From NCBI GenBank assembly GCA_052180195.1, contig CP197469.1: DNA of 64,000 bases, one strand, 5' to 3'. The notes under the pieces were generated by a model. It had not been told where the DNA came from and made no database searches. It saw nothing but the letters and a program-made list of their open reading frames with translations. The translations under genes and the position numbers were made by a program. Shown here one piece after another: positions 54,279 to 62,441 of the stretch. Position 1 is the stretch's first letter, and every line of letters begins with the position of its first letter. The DNA comes from Gottfriedia sp002574545 (lineage in GTDB: Bacteria > Bacillota > Bacilli > Bacillales > Bacillaceae_G).

Positions 54279-54323
54279 ATTTCTTATTGAACTAACTGTT
54301 GTTTTAGTTGCATAAGAAAAAAC

Positions 54324-54358
54324 AAAGACCACAATTTTTTTTGTGGTCTTATTTTTTA
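54324..54358. terminator. Bidirectional terminator
   Basis: AAGACCACAA / TTGTGGTCTT stem with T runs on both strands, between the broken membrane gene and the AraC gene. Confidence 0.85.
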
Positions 54359-54389
54359 TTTAAAAATGAACAATTTACTTTAACAAAGC

Positions 54390-55262
54390 CTATTTTTTAG
54401 AGATTGGGATCCAAATTTCGCTCTTAAACGTTGGTGATGTGATGTCTTTGTGTTCATTCCATAGTATTTCGGGACCTTCTACTTGTTGGTAATTAGAAGA
54501 CGGAAACCATTCTGAATATATTCGTCCCCACACTTCTTGCAATGCATCTGGGAATTTTCCAATTGCTTCAAATACTGCCCATGTAGAGGCAGGGACTTCA
54601 AGTTGAATGAATTCATTTGGACAGTCATTTGTAGTGGCAACACCAATATAATGATCAAGCTCTCCTTTTTCTTCCATTCTACCTTCAGAAAAATTTGTTG
54701 AAGCACTTATTATGCCAAGAGGTTCAACATTGGAGAGTTCTTTTAGTTTCGTTATTTTTTCCATCGTTAAAGTTTTCCACATGGATGCAATTTCCGGATT
54801 AACTCCATTAAAAATAATTGGCACTCTCTTTTTTATCCCTACAATTCGAAATGCTTCTTTTTCTTCAATACGGTAGTTCATTTCATTTCCCCCTTTAATT
54901 GATAATTGGAAGGTCATTCGTGGAAATGCTTTAAGCGAATTGCCGTTATTTCTAGCTTCTGACGGAGTAATTCCATGTAAGTTTTGAAAGGCTCTCGTAA
55001 AGGAATCCGGGGAATTGTATCCGTATTTTAAAGCAATATCAATTATTTTCTTGTTATGATCTTTAAGTTCAAACGCTGCAATAGTAAGACGGCGGCGACG
55101 TATATACTCTGAAAGAGAAATTCCAGCAAGAAACGAAAACATTCTTTTAAAGTGATACTCAGAACAAAAAGCCCGTTTAGATAGCTCTTTATAATCAATC
55201 TCATCTGTCAAATTTTCTTCAATATATACTAGCGCCTCATTCATATTCTTCAACAAATCCAT
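54390..55262 (-). CDS. AraC-family regulator with GyrI-like effector domain
   Basis: A 290-residue protein. The N-terminal AraC/XylS double helix-turn-helix (residues about 5-105; FKRMFSFLAGISLSEYIRRR, IALKYGYNSPDSFTRAFQNL) is joined to a C-terminal GyrI-like ligand domain (FEAIGKFPDALQEVWGRIYS). This order is that of Rob/BltR-like multidrug sensors. The ATG at 55262 follows GGAGGTC. No target gene is adjacent on the same transcript. Confidence 0.92.
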   Translation of the reverse strand: MDLLKNMNEALVYIEENLTDEIDYKELSKRAFCSEYHFKRMFSFLAGISLSEYIRRRRLTIAAFELKDHNKKIIDIALKYGYNSPDSFTRAFQNLHGITPSEARNNGNSLKAFPRMTFQLSIKGGNEMNYRIEEKEAFRIVGIKKRVPIIFNGVNPEIASMWKTLTMEKITKLKELSNVEPLGIISASTNFSEGRMEEKGELDHYIGVATTNDCPNEFIQLEVPASTWAVFEAIGKFPDALQEVWGRIYSEWFPSSNYQQVEGPEILWNEHKDITSPTFKSEIWIPISKK

Positions 55263-55461
55263 TTGATGACCTCCTTCATCAATAGAATAACAAGAACGAA
55301 TTAAACCAATCCGACATTTCATGCTAAGTTATGTAGGGTACTATTTGTGAAAGGGAGCCACATTAAGTAGCTCCCAAAAATTATAACGTTTTACATTCAA
55401 TTTCATATTAACTTTAACATAAACACGTATTTCGCACCTAAATATCTAGCTATCATTCATT

Positions 55462-55497
55462 AAAAAATTGGGCACCAATTAAGGTGCCCAAATTTTT
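55462..55497 (-). terminator. Terminator of the amino-acid permease
   Basis: TTTGGGCACC / GGTGCCCAA stem plus TTTTTTA on the minus strand; the permease stop codon touches it. Confidence 0.88.
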
Positions 55498-56824
55498 AAT
55501 GCGTTTGTTTTCTTCCATTTATAAATGAACATAAAACTAATACAACTAACATACCTAAGCATACAAAAATACTTAACCTGTTCTGTTCACTGAATGCAAA
55601 TGCTATACAACTCACACTTAATGCAATTACTGTAAAAGATGTTACGTACGGAAATCCCCATACTTTATAATGCGGCATCTTAGTATAAGTTTTTCGAAGT
55701 TTAATTTGTGCTAAACAAATACTGATCCATACTAATGATACTGTAAATCCTGGGATTGCCATTAAATAACCAAAAACGCGATCTGGTGAAAAATAAGCTA
55801 CAAAAGTGCCCCCAATTAAAATAATTGCACTTACAATAACCGTATAAATAGGTACACCATTTTTAGAAATTTTTGCAAAAACCTTTGGCGCTTCTCCTTC
55901 AGTTGCTAATGAATACATCATACGTGTACAGCCGTAAATACCTGAATTTGCTGCAGATAATACCGCCGTAATTAATACAAAGTTCATAATATGAGCTGAA
56001 CCTTGAAAACCTACTGTTGATAAAACTTGAACAAATGGACTTTCTTGATTACCAATTTCATTCCATGGAATTAATCCGCAAATAATTAAAATCGGAAGCG
56101 TGTAGAATAAAACAATTCTCCAAATAACCCCTTTTATTACTTTTGGTATTACCTTTTCTGCGTCTTTTGTTTCTGTTAAAGTCAATCCAATTAGCTCTGA
56201 ACCACCGTAAGAAAAAATAACGATTAATAAAGCTGAAAATACGCCTGACCAGCCGTGTGGGAAGAAACCTTTATGCTGAACATAATTTTGTACATAATCG
56301 GTATGATCACTTGGAATAATGCCAAATAATATTCCAGCGCCTAACGCAATAAATAAAACAATCATTGTAATTTTAATTCCTGCAAACCAGAACTCTATTT
56401 CACCATATCGTTTTACATTCATAAAATTAACAGCCACAATAAAAATTGCACTAATAAAACTTAAAGACCATAAAGACATTGAAGGAAACCAATATTGTAG
56501 AAAGCTACCAGCTGCGATTACTTCAATAACACAAACAACTAACCACATAAAACAGTATAACCAGCCAATGACGAAAGAAACTCTTGTACCAAACGCTTTA
56601 CGAATAAATCCTTTCATATTCAAACCTGGAAATGCAATTGCCATTTCTGCAATTGCACTCATTACAACAAGAAGTAATAATCCCGCAAACAAATATGAAA
56701 AAATAACTGCAGGTCCTGCAATCGATACAGTTTCTGATGTTCCTTTAAAAATACCTGTACCAATTGCACCACCAAGTGCCATGAAACGGATATGTCTAGG
56801 TAGTAAATTTTTTTGTAATTCCAT
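55496..56824 (-). CDS. APC-family amino-acid permease, probable phenylalanine permease
   Basis: A 442-residue, 12-helix permease of the AAT/APC family. The start NLLPRHIRFMALGGAIGTGIF is the family signature, and SYGGSELIGLTLTETKDAEK is the conserved helix 6-7 region. Members include aromatic amino-acid, GABA and proline permeases. Two tandem T-boxes with UUC (Phe) specifiers lie directly upstream (56857-57395), so it most likely imports phenylalanine. GAGGAG ribosome site. Confidence 0.9.
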   Translation of the reverse strand: MELQKNLLPRHIRFMALGGAIGTGIFKGTSETVSIAGPAVIFSYLFAGLLLLVVMSAIAEMAIAFPGLNMKGFIRKAFGTRVSFVIGWLYCFMWLVVCVIEVIAAGSFLQYWFPSMSLWSLSFISAIFIVAVNFMNVKRYGEIEFWFAGIKITMIVLFIALGAGILFGIIPSDHTDYVQNYVQHKGFFPHGWSGVFSALLIVIFSYGGSELIGLTLTETKDAEKVIPKVIKGVIWRIVLFYTLPILIICGLIPWNEIGNQESPFVQVLSTVGFQGSAHIMNFVLITAVLSAANSGIYGCTRMMYSLATEGEAPKVFAKISKNGVPIYTVIVSAIILIGGTFVAYFSPDRVFGYLMAIPGFTVSLVWISICLAQIKLRKTYTKMPHYKVWGFPYVTSFTVIALSVSCIAFAFSEQNRLSIFVCLGMLVVLVLCSFINGRKQTH

Positions 56825-56856
56825 TTTCTATCTCCTCTTCCTAACTTATAATTTTA

Positions 56857-57125
56857 TAAAAAAAATCGCCCCTGCCACTAACGACAGGGACGATTTACAC
56901 CGTGGTACCACCCTAATTGCAGAATTAATCTGCCACTTGTTTTATTTAACGATCGATGACCGTCTTTTTCAAATTAAATGTCGACCTTCACTTCGAAAAA
57001 GATGCTCCAAGATTGAAATTCATGCTTGTTTTTGTACTGGTTCACACCATCCACCAGCTCTCTTAAACAGTGAAACAAACATTACTGTATTCCCTTCATT
57101 GCATTTCCTATATTCAATTTTAAAC
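56857..57125 (-). ncRNA. T-box leader, phenylalanine (UUC), proximal of two
   Basis: On the minus strand the specifier loop is ATGAAT-TTC with UUC at 57015-57017. The T-box AGGGTGGTACCACGG covers 56900-56914, with TGGT for discriminator A. The terminator CGTCCCTG / CAGGGGCG with a T run ends at 56857. It controls the permease. Confidence 0.93.
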
Positions 57126-57129
57126 TAAT

Positions 57130-57395
57130 AAAAAAGTCCCTACTGATTGTATCAGTAGGGACGAATTATTCGCGGTACCACCCTAGTTGCAGAAATATTC
57201 TGCCTCTTAAAATTTGATAACGATCATAATTGACCGTTTTCCCCTCAGTAAAGATTACACTTTACTTCGAAAAAAATAGCTCCAGGACCGAAATTCATCC
57301 TTATCTTTGTACTGATTTCCACCAACCATCAGCTCTCTATTACATTGAGATAAGCATTACTTAAATTCCCTTCATTGCTTAAAACTATATTAATC
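57130..57395 (-). ncRNA. T-box leader, phenylalanine (UUC), distal of two
   Basis: A complete second T-box upstream of the first. The specifier is ATGAAT-TTC with UUC at 57290-57292. The T-box AGGGTGGTACCGCG is at 57171-57184. The terminator GTCCCTACTG / CAGTAGGGAC plus T run is at 57130-57162. Both terminators must be antiterminated in series before permease is made. Confidence 0.93.
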
Positions 57396-57573
57396 TAACA
57401 TAAGTAGATTGTTTCTTTTTTTAATATGTTTTGTATTATAGAGGTTATTTCATAATTCTGTCAACATCTATTTATTATATTTAGTTTTACTACTTTACAA
57501 AATACTAGTTTAAATAGTTTGTGAGCTATGAAATTAATATAATATAATTAAGAAAAATGGAGAGGGGTACATC

Positions 57574-58059
57574 ATGCTAAACATTCGAAATGTGAGATTA
57601 GAAGATTTATCTGAACTTGTAGAAATTGAAAATCTTTGTTTTTCAAAAGAAGAGGCGGCAACAAAACAGGCATTCGAAAAACGCATTAAATTAATTCCCG
57701 ATAGTTTTTTTGTAGCTGAGGAAGATGGTAAATTAGTTGGTTTAGTTAACGGTCCTGTTATAAATGAGGCTTTCATTACAGATGATTTATTTAGCGAAAT
57801 TAAAAAAAATCCATCTACAGGTGGTCATCAAAGTATCTTAGGCATAGCAGTTTCTCCACAAAATCAAAATAAAGGAATCGCATCTAAATTACTTTCTCAT
57901 ATTGAAAAAGTTTCAAAAGAAAATAATCGTGATTCAATCACTCTTACATGTAAAGAAAACTTAATTCGTTTTTACGAAAATCATGGCTTCATCAATAACG
58001 GTATTTCTAGCTCAACACACGGTGGAGTAAAATGGTATAACATGATTAAAAAACTGTAA
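57574..58059 (+). CDS. GNAT family N-acetyltransferase
   Basis: A 161-residue GNAT resembling arylalkylamine/RimI-like enzymes: GIAVSPQNQNKGIASKLLSH is the acetyl-CoA loop and CKENLIRFYENHGFINNGIS the C-terminal motif. GAGAGGGG ribosome site. Divergent from the T-box-permease unit. Substrate unknown. Confidence 0.88.
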   Translation: MLNIRNVRLEDLSELVEIENLCFSKEEAATKQAFEKRIKLIPDSFFVAEEDGKLVGLVNGPVINEAFITDDLFSEIKKNPSTGGHQSILGIAVSPQNQNKGIASKLLSHIEKVSKENNRDSITLTCKENLIRFYENHGFINNGISSSTHGGVKWYNMIKKL

Positions 58060-58087
58060 TAAGGCTTTAGCTTATTACAGTTTTTTG
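58049..58087. terminator. Bidirectional terminator
   Basis: AACTGTAATAAG / CTTATTACAGTT stem with T runs, at the GNAT stop codon and facing the MFS gene. Confidence 0.85.
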
Positions 58088-58158
58088 TGTCTGCCACTAA
58101 ACCTCTATTCACCTTACTATTTCAATAAAAAATAGTCACAAAATGCAACTCTTGTAAA

Positions 58159-59436
58159 TTAAGAATTTATTCCGACAGTCTTTTCTTGCTCATGCAATAT
58201 TTCTCCCTTCATTCTTCTTTCCAATGCAGGCGTAATTCGAACAAATATAAGAATACCGATTACACCTAAACTTGTTAAAAAGAAGGATGTCGCGAAATTG
58301 GATAAGTATGCACTTAGTGAAACCGTTATTGAACAGATAAACATCGCTAAATTAAATGTTAAACCTGCAACCGCCATATAGGAACTCCTTGTTTCTTCTG
58401 CTGGTAAGTTAGCCATATAGTTTTGTTGAACTGGTACTCTTAATACTTCAGCAACTGTTGCTATGAACATTGCAATAAATAATAGCCAAATAGAGTTACT
58501 ATATGAAATTACTGCATATCCTCCAACAAATGCAACACAACTCCAAATTAACGTTTTTCGATCATCCAACTTCCCTACTATTTTAGAAGCGAAAAGTGCC
58601 ATTACTACTACAAGTATCGTATTTTCTGTACGCAGGAAACCATTCATCTCGATTCCACCAAATGTCCAGTCCAATAAATGTTGTGTGTGGAAATCATTTG
58701 CTAATCGAATACTGATATAATTTGTTAATTGGAATTCCATTGAAAGCACTAGCAAACCTGCCAGTACATAAAGAATAAAAAGCTTATCTTGAAAAACGTC
58801 ACGATAATTTGAAATCATTTTTTGAGCGTGATGAGCAATCTTCTTTGTTTCCGTCTTTTCCGTAACTAAGCTTTCTTCAACAAAAAATGCAATTAAGATC
58901 CATGTAACAAGTGAAGCAACTGAGAGAGCTAATAATAATTCAAATAAATATGATTTAAATAAAAATCCTCCAAGCATACCACCAATTGCAATCGATAAAT
59001 TGTTTGACCAATACATGATTGAGTACATTAGCTTTCGTTCCTCTGGCTTACTCACATCTATTAACATTGCCTGATTTGCTGGCCCTGCTAATCCCCAACA
59101 AATACTATTTAAAGACATCATAAAGAATGTAATAAGAGGGGATGAAAACCAAGGTGAATTACAAAGCATCATCGTAGTAAACGCTAGTAAGCGAATCGTT
59201 TCAGCAAATACAATCGTCTTTTTCCGACCAAACTGATCCGAAAAATACCCTCCAAAAAAGTTCATAATAATTCCGATAAATACATTAACAAGCAAAAGTA
59301 ATCCTGCTTGTTTTACCCCAAAGTGCTTAGATAAATAAATCGCCATAAAAGGAAAAATCATACTTCCAATTGACGAACTTAAGAACGATTCAAGTAATCG
59401 AATTTTAATATTTTTATGAAATTTTAGTATCCCCAC
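58159..59436 (-). CDS. MFS transporter
   Basis: A 425-residue protein with about 12 membrane helices and the MFS loop motif GYFSDQFGRKKTIVFAETIR between helices 2 and 3. The start is GTG at 59436 after GAGAGGT. Drug- or metabolite-efflux transporters of this size are common. A half-site of the ArsR palindrome (59491-59498) lies 55 bases upstream, so the ArsR regulator at 59914 may control it. Confidence 0.88.
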   Translation of the reverse strand: MGILKFHKNIKIRLLESFLSSSIGSMIFPFMAIYLSKHFGVKQAGLLLLVNVFIGIIMNFFGGYFSDQFGRKKTIVFAETIRLLAFTTMMLCNSPWFSSPLITFFMMSLNSICWGLAGPANQAMLIDVSKPEERKLMYSIMYWSNNLSIAIGGMLGGFLFKSYLFELLLALSVASLVTWILIAFFVEESLVTEKTETKKIAHHAQKMISNYRDVFQDKLFILYVLAGLLVLSMEFQLTNYISIRLANDFHTQHLLDWTFGGIEMNGFLRTENTILVVVMALFASKIVGKLDDRKTLIWSCVAFVGGYAVISYSNSIWLLFIAMFIATVAEVLRVPVQQNYMANLPAEETRSSYMAVAGLTFNLAMFICSITVSLSAYLSNFATSFFLTSLGVIGILIFVRITPALERRMKGEILHEQEKTVGINS

Positions 59437-59913
59437 GCTCTTTCTACCTCTCTTTATCTGTTAAATAATCCCCTTCGTTTTACCCTACTATTAGATAAAC
59501 CTAACATTTGCATGAAAATTCCCCCTTTTTAAATTTTTCACTAAATTAGCATAGCAGTTATTTTCAATTATGCCAATATCATTACTAATACTTTTTCCCT
59601 ATATAAATGAGAAAAATTGGAATATCAAAAATAAACCAAATTTACTTGCTAAAAAAAATGTATGGTATTTTTTGGTAGGTCTCCTAGTCCATAAAAAATA
59701 ACAGTATCACTATTTTCGCACCACATTTCTTTTTTCTTTGGGCCTTTGAAGTAAAATATTAAGATTCCAAATTCTTTCACACGTTGATTATTTTTCCAAT
59801 TAATTTTTAGTAAAAAATAACTAATTTTACTTACGGAATGAACTACTTATTGAAACGAAACTGCAATTAGACTATTATCTAATTAGATAAATATAAAAGT
59901 AGGTGTGTATTAA
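59437..59913. other. Long intergenic region between MFS and ArsR genes
   Basis: About 477 bases. It holds the MFS promoter region with TTAGATAA (59491-59498), a short open stretch on the minus strand (59649-59846) without a start codon, which reads as protein-like (YFKGPKKKEMWCENSDTVIF) and may be a gene remnant, and the arsR promoter at 59850-59878. Confidence 0.45.
59850..59890 (+). promoter_or_regulatory. arsR promoter with palindromic operator
   Basis: TTGAAA (59850-59855), 17-base spacer, TATTAT (59873-59878). A perfect 16-base palindrome TTATCTAATTAGATAA (59875-59890) overlaps the -10 box, a layout typical of autorepression by a dimeric regulator. Confidence 0.75.
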
Positions 59914-60492
59914 TTGCAAATAAGTAAAATTGTAGATTTCCATAAAGCTTTAGGTGATCTTACCCGTGTACGCATTATTGCTTTACTTCAGCAAGGACAT
60001 TTAAGTGGACAAGAAATTGCCAATAAATTAAATCTTAAACCCCCAACGATTACCCATCATATGTCAAAGCTTAGAGAAGTTGGCCTAATAAAAGAGCGCC
60101 GAGAAAAAAACACCATCTATTTCTCTTTAAATACTAAAATTTTAGAAATGAGTGCGAAAGCAATTTTCACAGTGGGAACAGGAGGAGATTCTAATATGGA
60201 AATGTCAGTTACTGAAAGTGAACGCTCAAGCATTATCAATAACTTCTTTACAAAAGAAGGTAAACTTAAAATTTATCCCGCTCAGCGAAAGAAAAAACTT
60301 GTCGTTTTAGCGCATATGATTAAAGGCTTAGAATTTGGTAGAATTTATCAAGAAAATGAAATCAATGAATATTTGAAGGAATTTCATGAAGATTACGCTA
60401 CATTGAGACGTGAGCTCATTATGTGTCAATATATGTATCGTGAAAATAATCAGTATGAATTAAATCCAGTTGAATTATGGTGGTTGAAATAA
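59914..60492 (+). CDS. ArsR-family regulator with DUF2087 domain
   Basis: A 192-residue protein with a winged helix (ALGDLTRVRIIALLQQGHLS; IANKLNLKPPTITHHMSKLR) and a C-terminal DUF2087 domain (KEGKLKIYPAQRKKKLVVLA; GRIYQENEINEYLKEFHEDY). TTG start after GTAGGTG. DUF2087 is often joined to such HTH domains; its ligand is unknown. Probably represses itself through the palindrome at its promoter. Confidence 0.88.
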   Translation: MQISKIVDFHKALGDLTRVRIIALLQQGHLSGQEIANKLNLKPPTITHHMSKLREVGLIKERREKNTIYFSLNTKILEMSAKAIFTVGTGGDSNMEMSVTESERSSIINNFFTKEGKLKIYPAQRKKKLVVLAHMIKGLEFGRIYQENEINEYLKEFHEDYATLRRELIMCQYMYRENNQYELNPVELWWLK

Positions 60493-60501
60493 CTAGAAAA
60501 A

Positions 60502-60537
60502 AAGAAAAAGAGATACTTTAAAAATATCTCTTTTTCT
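60502..60537. terminator. Bidirectional terminator
   Basis: AGAAAAAGAGATA / TATCTCTTTTTCT stem between convergent arsR and nucleosidase genes. Confidence 0.85.
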
Positions 60538-60544
60538 AAAATTA

Positions 60545-61414
60545 TTATTTACTTGGATTTGTAGAAATATATTTCTTAACTACTTCCATTACATACTCTT
60601 GACAAGCAGTAGCTGTAGTTGGATCATATTTTCCGCCATTTGTTTTATTGTTTGATAGTACACGAATTCCTAAGAAAGCTACATTATATGCTTGAGAAAT
60701 TTGAGCTGCAGCAGCGCCTTCCATTTCTTCTACTGAAGTTCCATATTTAGTATGGAACCATTTAATGCGATCAACTTCATTGTTCCAAACGTCCGCAGAT
60801 CCGATCGTACCTTCTACAACTTTACCTTTAGTGTATTTATTTTTCACCGCATTTGCAGCTGCTAATAAATCTTTATTACCTTCGTAGAAACGTGGTTTTT
60901 CAGCATTTGGATCTTCACCCGCACTACCTTCTGAAGCCATTAAATCCATTGGTTTCCAGATTGTTGGGTCAATTCCTTCGTTTTCCTCTTTAGAAGCTGT
61001 TTTTAATGAACCAATATTCGTTGTATTTTTACCTAAAACGATATCAAAAACATTTAAATTTGGATCATGGCCACCAGATGTACCTTGGTTAATAATTGCG
61101 ATTGGTTTATATTTTTCAATTGCAATCGCTGTAGCAGCAGCAGTATTTTCCATACCTTTACCTGTTTTTGCTACAATCACTGGATAATTATTTAAAGTAC
61201 CTTTGTAAAATACGAAACTACCTGATTTTTCAATTTTTACATTTTTTAACTTACTAGCAAACTTTTCAGCCTCAATTGGCATTGGTCCTTCAATAATGAT
61301 TGGTTTAAGATGTTTCGTTTTTGCTTCTGCAGTGTTCGATTTAAAGTTATAACCTACAGATACAGAGATTAATAGTGCAGAAATAATTCCTACTAAACCG
61401 TATTTTTTTAACAA
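60545..61414 (-). CDS. Secreted 5'-methylthioadenosine/SAH nucleosidase-like protein
   Basis: A 289-residue phosphorylase-superfamily protein. It has an N-terminal signal peptide (hydrophobic residues about 6-21, then ...NTAEA before KTK as a likely cleavage site). Conserved features are AIINQGTSGGHDPNLNVFDI and SVEEMEGAAAAQIS, the MTAN-type active-site Glu and purine-pocket region. TTG start after AGGGGG. It is preceded by a guanine-class purine riboswitch. Family members cleave purine nucleosides, here probably outside the membrane to recover a purine base. Confidence 0.88.
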   Translation of the reverse strand: MLKKYGLVGIISALLISVSVGYNFKSNTAEAKTKHLKPIIIEGPMPIEAEKFASKLKNVKIEKSGSFVFYKGTLNNYPVIVAKTGKGMENTAAATAIAIEKYKPIAIINQGTSGGHDPNLNVFDIVLGKNTTNIGSLKTASKEENEGIDPTIWKPMDLMASEGSAGEDPNAEKPRFYEGNKDLLAAANAVKNKYTKGKVVEGTIGSADVWNNEVDRIKWFHTKYGTSVEEMEGAAAAQISQAYNVAFLGIRVLSNNKTNGGKYDPTTATACQEYVMEVVKKYISTNPSK

Positions 61415-61455
61415 TTTCTTTTCCCCCTAGATGATATTTACACTCGATGTTTGTC

Positions 61456-61502
61456 AAAAAAAATGGTCTAGAACAAGTAGAACAATCTCTACCTTCTAGA
61501 CC
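61456..61502 (-). terminator. Riboswitch-controlled terminator
   Basis: GGTCTAGAA / TTCTAGACC stem followed by eight T on the minus strand. The 5' arm GTGGTC also pairs with GACTAC of the riboswitch aptamer, giving the antiterminator. Confidence 0.87.
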
Positions 61503-61661
61503 ACGAAAGTTAAAGTATAGATCAGCAATAAATAAAATTTAATGCTAACCATCATGATTGGTTACAAAAAATGAAACCAATTATACTTTAACCCGTAGTC
61601 TAGTTCTTTCATTGGGAACCAGGTAGAAACGCTCAGACCATATTACTGAGCATATACGAGT
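61503..61661 (-). ncRNA. Purine riboswitch, guanine class, for the secreted nucleosidase
   Basis: The aptamer is 61591-61661. P1 is ACTCGTA / TACGGGT; P2 GCTCAG / CTGAGC with loop TAATATGG; J2/3 GTTTCTACC; P3 CTGGTTC / GAACTAG. J3/1 reads GACTAC, with C at the specificity position, so guanine or hypoxanthine rather than adenine. Downstream, GTTAAAGTATA can pair with TATACTTTAAC and GACTAC with GTGGTC of the terminator stem, forming an antiterminator. Guanine should therefore switch the gene off. Confidence 0.92.
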
Positions 61662-61934
61662 AATGTTTAAGAATGATTACACTGCTAATATATCATCTCC
61701 GAAATATATTTTCAACACAAAACATGAACTTTTTTTGAAAAAACAATAATAACGTTCGTGTTTTATAGGAGGTAATCGGTTTAATTTGAATAAATAGTTA
61801 AAAAACAAATGTATTTACTATCTTTCGCTATAACAACCGAAACATATTTTTCATAATAATACTTTCCCATCTACAAAAAGCCAAAACAGACCCATGCATA
61901 CAAAATTTATGATCGAGTAACTGGAATAAGAATA

Positions 61935-62430
61935 AACCTCGAAGCAGCCCGTTATGAGGAACTTATTTTCTTTTTCTTGCTATATTACTTCCTCATGAAC
62001 ACCTTATGTGGAACATTTTTTCTTTTTTTTGCTGTTTTTACTTCCTCATGAACCTCTCATGCGGAACATTTTTTCTTTTTTTTGCTGTTTTACTTCCTCA
62101 TGAACCTCTTATGCGGAACATTTTTTCTTCTTTTTGCTGTTTTACTTCCTCATGAACCTCTCATGCGGAACATTTTTTCTTCTTTTTGCTGTTTTACTTC
62201 CTCATGAACCTCTCATGCGGAACATTTTTTCTTCTTTTTGCTGTTTTACTTCCTCATGAACCTCTCACGCGGAACATTTTTTCTTCTTTTTGCTGTTTTA
62301 CTTCCTCATGAACCTCTCATGCGGAACATTTTTTCTTCTTTTTGCTATATTACTTCCTCATGAACCTCTTTTACGGGATATTTCATCATCTTTTGCTTGA
62401 TTTACTCTCTCACAATCCACTTTTGAGTAT
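61935..62430. repeat. 52-bp tandem repeat array with hairpin units
   Basis: ACTTCCTCATGAAC recurs at 61987, 62040, 62092, 62144, 62196, 62248, 62300 and 62352, a period of 52 (first step 53). Degenerate copies flank the array. Each unit holds a hairpin TTCCTCATGA - ACCTC - TCATGCGGAA followed by a T-rich tail. Variants keep the stem mostly through G-T wobbles. The period is not a multiple of three, so it is not coding. Units lack variable spacers, so it is not CRISPR. The flanks 61662-61934 hold only a riboswitch promoter region and no gene. Confidence 0.9.
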
Positions 62431-62441
62431 CCAATTCTTAT

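Noticed and set aside
56319..57128. Long plus-strand frame across the permease start and T-box
   Set aside because: Antisense shadow of a clear permease and a structured RNA; composition is not protein-like.
61935..62430. CRISPR-like array
   Set aside because: The whole 52-base unit repeats, including the parts between hairpins, so there are no variable spacers, and no cas genes are near.
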